Below, one piece after another: positions 32,990-45,829 of a DNA stretch of 53,556 nucleotides. Source of the DNA: Temnopleurus reevesii (taxonomy: Eukaryota; Echinodermata; Echinoidea; Temnopleuroida; Temnopleuridae); NCBI GenBank assembly GCA_036244855.1, contig BQKZ01004058.1:4603-58158 (forward strand), written 5' to 3'. The notes beneath the pieces were generated by a model, which saw nothing but the letters and a program-made list of their open reading frames with translations, was not told the DNA's origin and did not search any database. The stretch's first letter is position 1. Every line of letters begins with the position of its first letter. Made by a program: the position numbers and the translations under genes.

Positions 32990-33683
32990 CTGCACCATGT
33001 TGTCCACGCTGCTGGCGAAGGGATGCCTCGGGCTCCTGGCTGGTATCACTTCCAGTGATGAGGAGCAGAGAGGGATGCTCTCCATCTCTTTTTCTCTATC
33101 TCTGTATCCTTCAGCTTTCTTTATTCCTCTTTCACTTTCTTTCTCTTTATTCCTTAGAATTATCTCTTTCTCGAGGTATCACTTCTGGTATGGTGATGAG
33201 GGGCAGAGAAGGATGCTCCACATATCTTTTTTTCTATTTCTGTCTCTTTTTGTCTGTTTTTCTTTCTCCCCCATCCGCTCTCTTACTCTCTCTTCCTCTC
33301 TTTCTCTTTTACTCTCTTTATATCCCTCTCTTTCTCTTTCTCTCTCTATTTCTCTTCCTCTTTTTCTTTAGGTAAAACATCCAGTGATGAATCCGTCTCA
33401 CTCTGCCTCTCTTTTTCTTTCTCTTTTCCTCTTTTGGTACCAGTGATGATGAACAGAGAAGAGTGCTTCTTTTTTTCTCTCTCTTTTCTGTCTTGCTTTC
33501 TCTCTGTCACTCTCTATATCTCTCTTGCTTTCTCTTTTTCTTTTTCTCTCTCTCTTTCTATTCCCATCTTTCTCTTTTGCTATCCCTCTTGTGGTATCAC
33601 TTCTAGTGTTGAGGAGTGAGGAGAAGTGCTTCCCATCTTCCCATCAAATACTCTTTAATGTGCAGTGTTTTTTAATATCCCCC

Positions 33684-33728
<45 letters not shown>

Positions 33729-33730
33729 TT
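32990..33730 (+). repeat. module repeat alternating with pyrimidine tracts
   Basis: A short module 'ggtatcacttc-agtgatgaggagcagaga-ggatgctc' recurs at about 33043, 33174, 33436 (partial) and 33593, each followed by 60-200 nt of CT-rich sequence. Overlapping open frames are by-products. Confidence 0.8.
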
Positions 33731-34319
33731 CTGTCACTCAACCAGTATTGTTCCCTCATTGTTTTTCTTTGTAGCTTGAAGAATAAGTAGCTATGGTGGA
33801 GAAAATCAGTCCTAGGAATTTTTTAAAAACATATTTGTGTACTTCTCAATTTTTTCCTCCTGAAAGTTCCTCAATGTGTTCTCATGTTTTAGGAAGAGGG
33901 GTAGTTTGATTACTACATCACAAGCAAGGGAGAAATAATATTGCTGTTTACTTCTTGATATTTGGTATAACGTTCCTATTTGTTTTCATATCATAAATGT
34001 AAACACCTCGACGATTCTTCAAATTACCAAATGAAGACCCAGAAGAAATATATGATAATTTGACATATTATCGGTATCCTGTTTGAAGGAAATAGTAGAA
34101 TGTCTGTACACACAATATTAAAATCAAACAGAAGTAAGATTTATCATTTATTATGCCTAAGGTTTTTCAATTCCTTTTCCATGAGCTTTTATATGATAAT
34201 GATAACTTTCATAGCTAAAAATTGAGTGGGAAATTTTCGAACTTTTCTAAACTTTTAAACACAAGAAAACAATGTTACATATAAGTTCTATTCTCATGCA
34301 TATTGCTGCATGGCTGACA

Positions 34320-35340
34320 TCAGTGGATACACTGTAGGTCTGTTCATGGTCCTGTATAGAACAGTCCTGTATCTAGAACAATTTAGTTCTCGCCTCCCTT
34401 GGCTCTTATTTCTTGGAACAGTTGGCATCACTTGGCATGATGTGTGTTTATCCATAGTTCTATGTAGAACTGTCTTGTATCTAGAATACGATACAAACTA
34501 TTTCTGTAAAGTTTAGTGGGCCACAGACAATAGAACTGTACGCCGTGGATTCCACTGTGTGGACACAGCAATTGCAAGCTGGTTCCGATTTGAATACAAA
34601 GGATCATTGAATTTGCGTTCGACTTTATTTTTCTAAAATAGTTTACATCGTGTTCTAGAACAATTTAGTTTTCACCACTCTTGGTTCTTAGTTCTCTGAA
34701 CGGTAAGCATCACCGTGTAAAATCTAGGTCTATCCATAGTCGTACCTAAAAGACTCCTGATTCTAGAAAAATTTAGTTCTCATTACTCTTAGCTCTAAAT
34801 TTTCTGAATGGATAGCATCTCTGGATATATCGTAGGTCTATTCATAGTTGTGCATCTTATTACTTGTTACCCAAATTGAAAAATCACAGCATAATTATGA
34901 ATAAACTTGTGGAATACAACCTTAAAAGTCATTTTTAGATGATCTTTGGCTATTAACTCCCTTCCAGGTCTCATTTGCTCAATTAAGTTGTGTGAATTGT
35001 GTTTTAGAATTAAAGAAATAACACAAGTTTTTTGCCTAGTCCTGTATCCAGACTAACAATTTAGTTCTCGCCTCTCTTAGCTCTTAATTCTCTGAACAGT
35101 CGGTCACAAAGGCGAGATGTATGTCCATCCATAGTTCTATGTAATGATCATAATGATGAAAATATGAATCATTTTAAATCGCCTGTATCTACCAGGCTCT
35201 GATTTCAATGACATAATTGAAGTACTAAACAATGTGAAATATCACACCTGAATTAATAAATTACATAGAATTGTCAAGAACTGTAGAACTTTCCTGTATC
35301 CAGACTAACAATTTAGTTCTCGCCTCTCTTAGCTCAGCGG
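34320..35340 (+). repeat. interspersed ~110-bp repeat family
   Basis: 'aacaatttagttctcgcct' or close variants occur at about 34378, 34659, 34768, 35055 and 35308, followed by 'cttagctctta(a)ttctctgaac' and 'ggtcta-tccatagtt(c)tatgta'. Units are diverged and separated by unique sequence, so this looks like an old broken tandem array. Confidence 0.75.
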
Positions 35341-36119
35341 TAGATCAAAGGCAGCTGTATACACCTGTTGTATAGGAGTCAATCAATCAACTCAGATTCG
35401 TACGTTCTTGCCATGCTTCATTGTGATCTTGAACTCTTCTTTTGTCCTCAAAATGTACATCTTATTGCCGCAACACTCAAAATCAACATTTTTTCTCATC
35501 TTTTGTTTTGATTTCTGCTTTGTTTCCAGGCCCGGAAATGTTGCTTTCCTAATATATCCCAGTGTTTTCATCTTTACATGATGTTGGAGCATAAAAGTAT
35601 ATTTTCCTCTCTTTGTTATGATTTCTGATTTATTTGTTGACTCATGTTAATGTTTTGTTCTTGGTGGTATTTTAGTCCAATGAAATAGAGGTGCAAAATG
35701 TTCAGTATCTTGAATGCCTTATGAATATGTTATTGATGATTCTTTTAGTATTTTAAAACTTTTCATAGTCCTAGCATTCAAGTGATGTAGGACCAAAATT
35801 TTTTTTCTACTTTTATTCCATTCTTGTACTGAAGAGCTTCTACAATATGGAACGAAATAGCTGGCATTTAATTATGAACAAGTGCTCTATCGTTTAGAAA
35901 GTTAGAATTTTTGACAAAATTAAGGATAAACATTTTCAGGTTTCTGAGCAGACTTCAGATGTGAAGTTGCGATACCTTAGCAAAAGGATTAGAATTTTGA
36001 AATTTGAGCAAATCCCCATGAAATGTGCAATAGACCATGATATATTGCCAAATGATAATGATAATAATAAGATATCAGAAATTTAGAATATCTGCTAAAG
36101 ATTCATTTTTTTTAAATAA

Positions 36120-36760
36120 ACAAAATAAATCACAATTCGATTACGTTCAATTTTAAGATAAACGATTGAAAAACTTTGAATAGAATAAGATGAGGGGTGC
36201 ATGAATGGAAACGGCATCGACAGTTAGATGGAAAATGTATCGGAAAGATCTTCAAAGACGATAGTGTAGCAACGTCTATGCCTCCAGGACAAAAACACAC
36301 AACAGGAAAGATTGGGTCGACATAATGTCTCATTGAGTGACGGAATATAATGCTTAATTGAAGAGAGCCGGAAAGTAGAACATCAGAAATCCTGTCTTTC
36401 GTTCCCCACGGGTGACACATAGCACCCAATCTTAAAGGACGTAACTTGCTCAACACGGGGCTTAAGTGATTGTCTTTTTCTCAACGCCAAAGACAAAGTC
36501 TTTAATTTCCCTTTCCACCGAACTAGCCCGTATATGTGCTTCCATTACGCATTACTCGATGCTTTGCTTGACTTTGTGATGAATCACGGAACCCAGTTTC
36601 GCGAGAAGCTACAAATCCTGCACGGATATTGACTACGAAAATAAGCGCGGAGGTGTTAATATTGTCGTGACAGAATTCATGCACGTTTATCGTCTTCATC
36701 ATCATGAAGAAGGGCTCACGAGCGAAGGAAGGGGGAGAGGAGTGTTATTATGCTAGTTAA
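36120..36760. promoter_or_regulatory. low-repeat intronic block, candidate enhancer
   Basis: About 640 nt of non-repetitive, CpG-containing sequence in the giant intron. It includes ggcttaagtgattg (Nkx-type TTAAGTG) near 36461 and gtttcgcgagaagc near 36597. Motif matches are short and composition is the main argument. Confidence 0.3.
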
Positions 36761-36960
36761 ACGTCGTCTGAAACAATGAATAGACAGAATATTTGAAAAT
36801 TAATTTGGAAAATAAAGGAAGTGTTCAATGTGATGATCGCGAAAGAAATTGCTGTTGCAATGAAAATTATTGATTTCAAATGAGCAAAGGTGTTATTTAA
36901 GATATTTGAAAAAAGAATAATTTCAATAAAAACAGAGGTCTACTGCAGAAGGGACAAAAA

Positions 36961-37133
36961 GTAAACAACTTTATTGACACCTTCACAATAGCTACAAATA
37001 TTGCATCCCTGTTTATTCTCTGAACAGTTACAACAAATATTCAGCATTTCTAGGCAGAATTAGAGGGAAGGAAATGTGCTTTGGTGTGCATCGTGCTATT
37101 GTGAATGCTTGAAGTTGAATTGAAGTTGTTTAC
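36961..37133. mobile_element. TIR MITE (AACAACTT...CACAATAGC family), complete copy 2
   Basis: Ends GTAAACAACTT and AAGTTGTTTAC are perfect inverted repeats; inside them cttcacaatagc pairs with gctattgtgaatg. 173 bp, against 174 bp for the copy at 20123. Confidence 0.85.
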
Positions 37134-37508
37134 TGTGCAATATGCTTGGTTGACATTTGCAAGTGCAATATCGGAATATATTTCATTTTCTGAATTATCG
37201 TAAAGAGATTATGAAGAAATATCAACATATTATTTCATTAAGACATTTTGGTCTTTAGACAATTTGTAGATGCATCAAACATTATGAAGACAAAGTAAAA
37301 TAGTGTCATATTGATATATCAAGATTTTTACAATACAGGGAGGTGTGTCCCCATTTCATAAAAATTGAAAAAAAATTTGATCTTATTATGTGTTGAGATC
37401 ACAATAAGTTGTTGTCATAGATATTGTTAGTTTTGATTAGAAAAAGTCCAAAAATTATTATGTTTTCCTATACCACAACAAGTTGTTGAACAACAAGTCA
37501 TCCGTAAG

Positions 37509-37745
37509 GTGTTTTCTAAACTGAACAAGGAATTTTGGTTCCTACCATTTACATCGCACCTCACAGCGTGCGTCCTAAGTCTCTTTGATCCGAACGGATT
37601 TCATCTACATACTTCAGAGCTTTTAGAAGCCGCTTTCCTCTACCCCTCCGCCAGCTCCCTTTCTCTCAAAAGTAACTTCCTCACTCAGAAGAAAGAAAAA
37701 TCACAAATAAAATATGTTTTTGAGAAACTGGTCTTGAGTCCTTAA
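37509..37745 (+). other. GC-richer patch with an unassigned short open frame
   Basis: About 200 nt of non-repetitive sequence with cctcacagcgtgcgtcctaa and a TCF-like CTTTGATC. A 78-codon frame from an ATG covers it. No resemblance to any family I know and no splice or promoter context. More likely a regulatory patch or chance frame. Confidence 0.25.
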
Positions 37746-38689
37746 TCAGCAAAGATCGCAGAGTTTGAACAGGTATATGATAACTGTCATCACACTCAGT
37801 AGGTAAAACACCTGGGAGATTAGTTTGTTTTCTTTTCAGCCAATTTCATCTTTTTTCCCCTTTAAAATATTTTTTTACAATGTATATTCTAACAACTCTG
37901 CCAAGTCAGCAGTGCGATTGTGACATTTTGATATTATTTACGTGATTTTATTTTCATTTTGGGGGGTATCGTAATTGTGTTATGACAAACAGAAAAGAAT
38001 TACTTCAAGGAATGATTAGAGTAAAACCAGACAAAATTATTTTTTGTATTTCCTAACTTCTCCCGGGATGAAACAAAATATATTGGAAACCAATGCTTCA
38101 TACATTATTTGGTTCGAAAGAAATATTCTTTTTTCATTCATGAGATTGTATCAAGGCCCTGCTGGAAAGTTAGGTGCTCAATAAGAATGAACTTTGTATC
38201 AAAGACTGGGAATTAGAATGAAGTTGAACCTGAAAAATAATCAGTATCACTACATGAGAAAATGGAAGGGCATAGAAAGAGGACAATGGGAAGTCTACAC
38301 GTTGCCCTACTTGGTTGAAAGTTCTTTAAATTCCCTGAAAAAAAATCCAAAGAGGAGTTTTAACGGAGGAGTTCTAATTTGCCAAAGTAGACAAAATATA
38401 TTTAGAGATGAATACAACATCTCTTCTTCATTTCTTTGCGGGATTATGAGGAATGAATGTTTTATTGAATGTCAGAATCACTTTGATTTGAATAGGGAGT
38501 TGTTTACTTGTCCAGTTTTCTAATGTATTATCATAGTGTATAGGAGTGGGAGAAAAGTACTACTCTGTACCATGAAAAATGAAAGCTTAGAAGACAGGAA
38601 ATGAAAATTGAAATATGATTTAATTTCAAATTGAGCAAATGAATAATTCATTACAAAGTAATAAAGAGGTGATATTTGTGAGGTACCCA

Positions 38690-39260
38690 ACACATCCCCC
38701 TGTGTATGGGACTACACTATTCTTTCCATCCGCCCTCTGATCAATCCCACCGATTATGATCGTCTTGAAAATGAAGAAGAAGGCGGCCATCTCGCGGGAT
38801 TCCATTTTGAATTAAAAAGCGGCAAACGCAGATCTTTGCCTCTCTCCTGTGCATATCGCCAACCTCTTCCCAACATTTAGTGAGGATATTAACGCTTTAA
38901 AGCCCGTTTCAGGGACGAGCCGAAACCTGAGCTTCTCCCGCCAACAGAGGTCGCCACGTCACAAGCTTCCATCAGACGCAGCGTCGTGAGAAAACGCCTA
39001 AAAGATGGTGTTGCGTCCCACGATTCCGTACCTGATCTCCACGTACAGGTCTTGACCGGGTAATATCCACCGCATATTTATAGCGACATATGTTTTAACC
39101 CTCTCCCCCGTGTACAAGGAACGTCATGGAGATTCCATATCTTTCATTAGACCTTCATTGCACGGTGTCATCGGTCGGTTTCGCTGACAAGAAATCGAGT
39201 CTCTTGTGACCAAAATCATTAATTCATTAGATTTATCACTTTGGAAACAGTGACATCCCG
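38690..39260. promoter_or_regulatory. CpG-containing low-repeat block, candidate enhancer
   Basis: Over 500 nt with balanced composition and many CpGs (gaagaaggcggccatctcgcg; acgagccgaaacctgagc; gtcgccacgtcacaagc; gcagcgtcgtgagaaaacgcc). Unlike the flanking AT-rich intron. CCACGTCA resembles a CRE/E-box composite. No coding frame recognised. Confidence 0.3.
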
Positions 39261-40199
39261 ATGTGTTAGGTGGATGTTTATTCCATCAGACTTTTAAAAA
39301 TCCTATTGTTTTTTATCATCTCTTTGATACAGCAGGATGATAAGCAACAGCCTTTTCATATTCCAAGCTCGTTTATTATTTTAGATCCAGAACTGTCTCC
39401 ACATTATTAGAATTATATTCACTGTTTCTTCCATTCCCAATATCATAGTATCCTATGTAACATGTGTGCCAATATTTCGCAAACTTCCTTGCTTGATACA
39501 CCTTCCTTTCATACAGTTTTCTTTTTCCTAGAGTATAGAATAAAAAGCAGGAATTTGAAATATCATAATTGACGTTGAGAATGTGTATCACAAGTCATCA
39601 TAGGCATATAACTTAACATTCATTTAAAAGTATACCTCGTATGTGATATGTATGCCATCATATGATTTTTACATATGCTTTCATCTTTTATACTTGAAAA
39701 AATGGATAAGATAGATTAAATAGAAATTTAACTTTAGATGAAAATAGATATCTATGTGGCAGACATTGTAGCAGTTTATGCCCCTGAAGAGTTGTCATTT
39801 GAACAGTTTGTGACAAAAATACTATTAATGGTAATCAGTTGCATTATTATGAACACTTATCTACACAGCTAACTTCCTATATTCTAGGAATTGTTAACTC
39901 AATAATGTCAATAGAAATAAGTATATCCTTGATCATAATTATAAATTCCACAAAACATAGGTGTCTTGTTATCCTGCAAATGTAACATCTAATGCTGGAG
40001 TTGAACTAATGTTTCAAATGAAGTGTCAATCAAGTAAGTTAATCTGAATCATCAGATCAGGGATCTTTGAACAACGGATACAAGATACATCATACATCAT
40101 ATGTATTAAATGTATTACATGTATTAAAAGGATAAATGAAGAATAAGAATATATGAAGAAGAAGAATAATGATGCTTGTAAGGTATATAATATTTAATG

Positions 40200-40478
40200 A
40201 TAATAGATGCAATTTATATAGCGCACGTATCCACTTTGCAAAGTGCTCAAGGTACTTTGCATTATTATTACCCTGGCTTTAACCCAGCGTACACCAGCGC
40301 ACTTGGCATTTCAAGGAATAAATATTTCTACCAGGCACCAATTCATCTCAACTGAGTTGAGTGCAGCACAGTGTGGATGAATATCTTGCTGAAGGAAATG
40401 AACGCCATAGGTGGGACTCGAATCGCGGCCCTCTGGTTGAAAAGCGAGAGCCAGGTCCATTATATTACGGCGCCTCAA
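40200..40478 (-). mobile_element. full-length tRNA-derived SINE, minus strand
   Basis: Reverse complement of the 11422 family. From the left: tail atttatatagcgc, then ttattaccctggctttaac, caaggaataaatatttctaccaggca, gagttgagtgcagcac, cttgctgaaggaaatgaacgcc, box B complement GGACTCGAATC (about 40414-40424) and box A complement ccattatattacggcgcc. Canonical box B reading GATTCGAGTCC. Confidence 0.88.
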
Positions 40479-41139
40479 TTTCATTGAATTTGCCACATAT
40501 TTTAAGGTCTGATCGAACTTGAAATATTAGTGTGATTGTACATAAAACAATGAAAGATACACGGAATCCTTGGGATGAAACATTAGTGAAAGTGTCATAA
40601 TCAGGATAGTATCATTTTTTTAGGCATGTTCAAGATCCAGGGCCCGGCGGACCCGGGAAGGGAGGGGTGCCAAGGGGCCTCAGACTCCTCCAATATTTTT
40701 CTAAAGTGTGTGTGTGTATGGGAGAGTATGTGCATGTGTATATGTAGACGATCCCCCCCCCCTCCCCCCCACAATCTCAAAATCCTTTCAGCCTGCCTGA
40801 AATCTGATAAAAAGAGAAGACATTAGTCTTTCTGTTTTTTTAATCCTATTTCTACTTGTCGCAAACTTCCAAGGGAATTAGAATAAGTACAAAGAATAAG
40901 AATTAAATAATACATTTAAATCTAGATAAAAGAATGATTAAATGATATAAGGGCTATTAAGTTGTTTTTTTTGTTATGGTGGCTCTGAAAAGGTTCCTCT
41001 AACCACTCATGAATTAATTCTTCCAATTTCTCTTCTGGCAAATCTGGACCAGAAATCCAAAAATTCTCAAAATACAAATTCGAAATGATAAAAAAATGAA
41101 AGTATAAACAGGCTAAAGATTCAGAACTGAATGAGAAAT

Positions 41140-41350
41140 GCCTTTAAATCCTTCAGCAAGAAATTTGAGTGTGCTGCACTCAACCCAGGTGAGGTGAATG
41201 GGTACCGGCAGGAATTTATTCTTCTAAATGCAGAAGCGCCTTCTTGACAGCTATGCTATGGCCGGGTAATAATATTAGATAATTTGTCTCGCGCCTCTGA
41301 ATAGGTGACTCGAGAGATGGTGTGTTTAAATGCTATATATTATTATTATT
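41140..41350 (+). mobile_element. SINE copy lacking the tRNA head
   Basis: Shares ccttcagcaagaaat, gtgctgcactcaacccaggt, gaggtgaatgggtacc, ggcaggaatttattc and an ATT-repeat tail with the 11422 SINE. The tRNA-like 5' part is not visible. Confidence 0.8.
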
Positions 41351-41629
41351 ATCTAAATTCAACAACAACAACTTTCAGAAAATGTGAAAAGCGACCGAAA
41401 GATGAGCCTGTGTATGAAACATTTATGAATGAATCGATTGCCTGATTAGAGGACTTGATTTATTTTCTCATTAACAACAAGTAGAAAGCTGGGCTAATCT
41501 AAAACACAGTCCAAAACACATGTGGGGTTGTCATTACCAGCCAGACATATGGCCAATCAAGGTACTCAACAAGCTTTTATACAGAGTGAATGAATGAGAG
41601 ACTTTGGATATGCAGGAGCAATGTAAAGG

Positions 41630-41867
41630 NNNNNNNNNNNNNNNNNNNNNNNNNNNNNNNNNNNNNNNNNNNNNNNNNNNNNNNNNNNNNNNNNNNNNNN
41701 NNNNNNNNNNNNNNNNNNNNNNNNNNNNNNNNNNNNNNNNNNNNNNNNNNNNNNNNNNNNNNNNNNNNNNNNNNNNNNNNNNNNNNNNNNNNNNNNNNNN
41801 NNNNNNNNNNNNNNNNNNNNNNNNNNNNNNNNNNNNNNNNNNNNNNNNNNNNNNNNNNNNNNNNNNN
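41630..41867. other. assembly gap (238 N)
   Basis: Run of N whose right edge is a poly-C run (41868-41880) followed by (TC)n. The gap probably reflects failure to sequence through this low-complexity tract. Confidence 0.99.
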
Positions 41868-42225
41868 CCCCCCCCCCCCCCTTTCCTCTCTCCCTCTCTC
41901 TCTCTCTCTCTCTCCCCTGTCTCTTCCCCTGTCTCCCCCTGTACCACTGCCTCACTCCCTGCCTCCCAAATTCCTACATTTTCTCTCCCTTGCTCACCCA
42001 CCCCTTCCCCTGGTTTCTTTCATCCTCTCTCTTCTCGTCTCTCAAACGTTTGCTTCCGTCATTTTCTCACTATCACTTTTTACTCACTTATCTTTCTCCC
42101 TCTGTCTTCCTCCCTCTCCCTCTTTCTCCTTCCCTCTCATCATCTTTCTCCCTATCTTCCTTTCGTCCCCCCCCCTCTCCCTATCATTCTCCCTCTCGCT
42201 CTCTCTCCCTCTCTCCCTCTATTCA
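41868..42225. repeat. poly-C and TC-rich polypyrimidine tract
   Basis: Poly-C followed by about 340 nt of CTCT/CCCT pyrimidine sequence. Explains the open frames reported across it. Confidence 0.9.
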
Positions 42226-45200
42226 TGATAACAAGGATTCTCCCTCCCATCCACTGCATTAGTCCTGCATCACTGGCCAAGAACAAAGGAAAGATACCAG
42301 CATTAGTAATCTTTGATAGATTGAAGCATGAAAACGCTTTTTTCTGGAATACGCATCATTTTGTTGACAACTTGCTGGTTGGTTTTTATCATTTGTTACG
42401 CGTGGAGGTTTATAGGATTTATTTATTCAGATTATTGTGTTCAGAAATAACAAATCACAAATCTTTGATGTATTTCATTGATTTGCTTTGTTCATTTGAT
42501 GCATTATTTGAAATAAAAAGAATATAGACCTATTACCAATAAACCAAATTTTTATCTTAATAGATGATAAAAAAAGAAAGAAATCCAGACAAAGCAAGAA
42601 TTCAAATGCAATTCTATGGAAATATGTGTTCTTACAGTGTAGGCCAGTTTAGTAATAGATTCAAATGTATGCACATTTCTTGAATATAGTTGTGTTGTAT
42701 TCTTTTAGCATGTATATCAATTGGACTTCAATAATTGGATTGCAGGTGGTATACATTGCTTGTTGCTATATCCAACAAGCCTCATACAATAGAATAGAAT
42801 ATGGGTACCTGAGATTGATAAGTTTTGCTCTTGGAAGAGGGGGGGGGGGGGACACCTCGGGGCATATGGGAATGCAGGGGGTCAGATAAGCATAGGGCAT
42901 TTTTCTCTTGGGGAAGGGGGTTTCTTCCAAATTTTGCTTTTTTTTTCATAGATTTCCTAGAAATATGGTGGGTTGTGCCCCCAGGTCTACAAGTACTTTG
43001 CAAGTACTAGCAAAGCCTGCATATGTCACAGTTGGAGTACTTTGGTTAACAATTTGAAAGACTGCCTGCATTCAATATTAAAGGGATTCATAGGCAAGTC
43101 ATCTCAAACCGTTAAAGTAAAACCTATCAATCGTGGACATCTAAAAGAACAAGCAAAGTGGCCAATATAGACAAGTGATATAAGAGAGCATACATCTACA
43201 TGTAGATGATAATTACTATGGACAGGGGGCTGCTTGTAAACGAATTCATGTGAAATCCATTGATTAATGATCACTTAAATTAGGCCACAATTCATTTAAA
43301 TTGAAGATAAAATCTTTGATATTGTGTTTCTTAATAAGCAAGACCAACAAGCATTACATAATTCACATGAATCCAGTTGGAGTGAATAAAGAGAATAACG
43401 TTCTTTACCATTCTTGCCATTACCTTTAAAGTTGTTTAGATGTAGGTCGATAATCAGTAAAGGGGGGAAGGTGTCAAGATTGAAAGAAGGATTTTCCTCG
43501 CCCAGTATATTTTCTTACGTCTGTTTCGATAAGTGGCAGGCCCACACCTCCTCCCCGTCTTCTAGTCCCTCATTTTGTGGGAAAGGCCCAGCTTGACGCC
43601 CCCTTGGCCCTGGTAGGGGGGCATTATTGCACCCCTCGTATAGAAACCAAGCTCCAAATTATACCAGGCTCCATGGTAGGAAATTATATTATTGTAGGTG
43701 TCATCAGTGAACGTCCTAGAGTAGGACCTCGTTGCCACCCTTGTAGATTGGGGGACGGGAGAAGAGGTGTTTTTCGCCGGAGGGACAGAAAACGGCTTGA
43801 GATGAAAGAAGGAAAATAGTTTTGATCCTTATCAGAAATGTCAGAAAGTGATTTGAAACATTCTCCATTTTTTGAAAATTTTCAAATAAAATGAATAAAT
43901 GCTTATAAACATTGGTTTACCTTGAATTTCTATTGAATGTTTGGGTATGTTTGGGACAGAAGATGAATTGAATTCAAGTGTGATCTTTTGACTACTGCTT
44001 TATACTTTTATCTATTATGGCACTTTATTTTGCCTGTGGCAGAGATTTCGACTCTCATCCAGGTGCTATTAGGGTACCAGTAGGAAACTACCATCTTGTG
44101 GTTGATTATTTTATAGCAGTTCTCACCTGAATCCAGTAATCGTGTAATACAGCTGTGATCGGTTCGGTAGATGAAGGTAATTTGGTAACTTTAAAAAGCA
44201 TGAGACAAGAAATATATATTTTTTTATCTTTAGGTACTAACTACTAACTATCAATAGAAGCCATTTTAGAGGTTTACAGGTTTTTTGATGAAGTCACTAT
44301 CATATTTCCTAGTGAAAAAATTGCTAATTCTACTGGTTTAGCTGATGGATTACTGCTTTTCAGTATTGGTTCTGTGCTTGCAGAATACATCACACATGTG
44401 GCCTGTAAAAATAAAGAGATAAAATTAATTTTGCAATTAGTCATATCTCTTTGGTATAAATTTGGCAATAGACTTACAATGAATATTAATAAGTTTGATT
44501 GCATCTTTTATATTACAGGCCCCAGCATTTGCAACTGGTCATTTTTTTAACGTATCGGATTTCGTTCTCCATCCCATGGAATAGAAGCTTTCTTGTCCTC
44601 GTTTCCCCCCTCCGAAAAATTTCCTGGCTACACCACGGAATGGCCAACTCATGCAATGAGATGTTTGCAGGTCAAAAAGATAAAGAGGAGGCGGAGGCGA
44701 CGAAGCAACCGATACTTGACGGACTTACTCGATTGTTTTGAAGTATATGATGTACCTCAATCTTTCTCTTACTCTATTTCAATTCTGCATAACCACATCT
44801 ATCCCAAACTTGCCCTAAAAAATCTAGTGCAATAGGATTTGCATAATTTTCCTTCAAGCCCCCCAAAAAGTATTGCACTCTTCTGTGTCTTCCTGATTGA
44901 AATTTGAAAGCTTCTGGGCCAATCTGCGCTGGATTTAGTTGAATTCAGACGTAATGCTCGGAGAATATTAAGTGAAAGATTAGTTAGCGACGAGTCAAAG
45001 TTCAATCTGGCGCAGATTTTGAGGAAATGTTGGTTAGAAAGGGAATCGTGGATCGGAAGAATTTGGATGTCGTATCCATTGCTATGAGGAGTTTTAAGAA
45101 ACAAGGCTTATCGCGGCTTCCTAGCTACATCTCTTAATATCATCGATATCTCTCTTACTCATCTATGTTATCTATAAAGGCCGCATGCGCATGTCTGGAG

Positions 45201-45544
45201 GTACCGGAAAGTATTGTCTATTTCTTCTTTTTCTCTTTTCTATTTGTCCATTTTGTCTATCTATTTTAATTATTTGTTAAAGTTAGTTTTTGTGAACACT
45301 GTTATCGAGAAATCCCTTGACAATATAAGTCAAATGTGTTCTGCCAGTGAGTTGATTTGAAACTTTCTATGATGATAATGTTTTTCATTTGATAGCTTTA
45401 TTTGAGTCAAAATTGGGATTCGAATTCATGTTTTTATATAATCACCAAATTACCCTGTTCAAAATATGTTTCATAAAGAGATTGATATGTATGGGCTCAA
45501 TTATTTAGATTCACCTTTGGAGAGAAATATATGTAAAGACAGGC

Positions 45545-45665
45545 TTTTTCAGCATTTTGCTGCACTCAACCCAGGTTCGGGGGATGGGTATCAGGTAGGC
45601 ATGAATCATCATTCCTACCTGATATCTTATGAACTTGTGGCAATGAACCATAGACCAAGGTGCTA
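45545..45665 (+). mobile_element. short SINE fragment
   Basis: 'cattttgctgcactcaaccc' followed by aggttcgggggatgggtatcaggtaggcatgaat is a diverged match to the body of the SINE family; ends at aaggtgctaat. Confidence 0.6.
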
Positions 45666-45829
45666 ATACAAAAATAATGAGCAATCTTCATACAAAAAAC
45701 CTTGCTGCACGTTGATGTAGCATGATTTGGGGGAAAATATTTCTCCGTTATTTTGAGTTTGATGAGAAGCGGGATGAAGCGACATAAAAGAGGACAGGTA
45801 GGAGATAAATATAGATATGTCAAGCGTGG

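Noticed and set aside
38194..38523. 109-codon + strand frame without low complexity
   Set aside because: Lies in the giant eya intron; no recognisable domain, no promoter or splice context, and the length is possible by chance in 24 kb.
41534..42527. Frames across the second gap and TC tract
   Set aside because: Made of N and pyrimidine repeat (Ser/Leu/Pro only); no protein family resemblance.
44499..44835. Open frames with an AG acceptor-like start near 44518, considered as an extra eya exon
   Set aside because: The Eya domain is already continuous from 28677 to 53285, and the predicted residues match no part of Eya.
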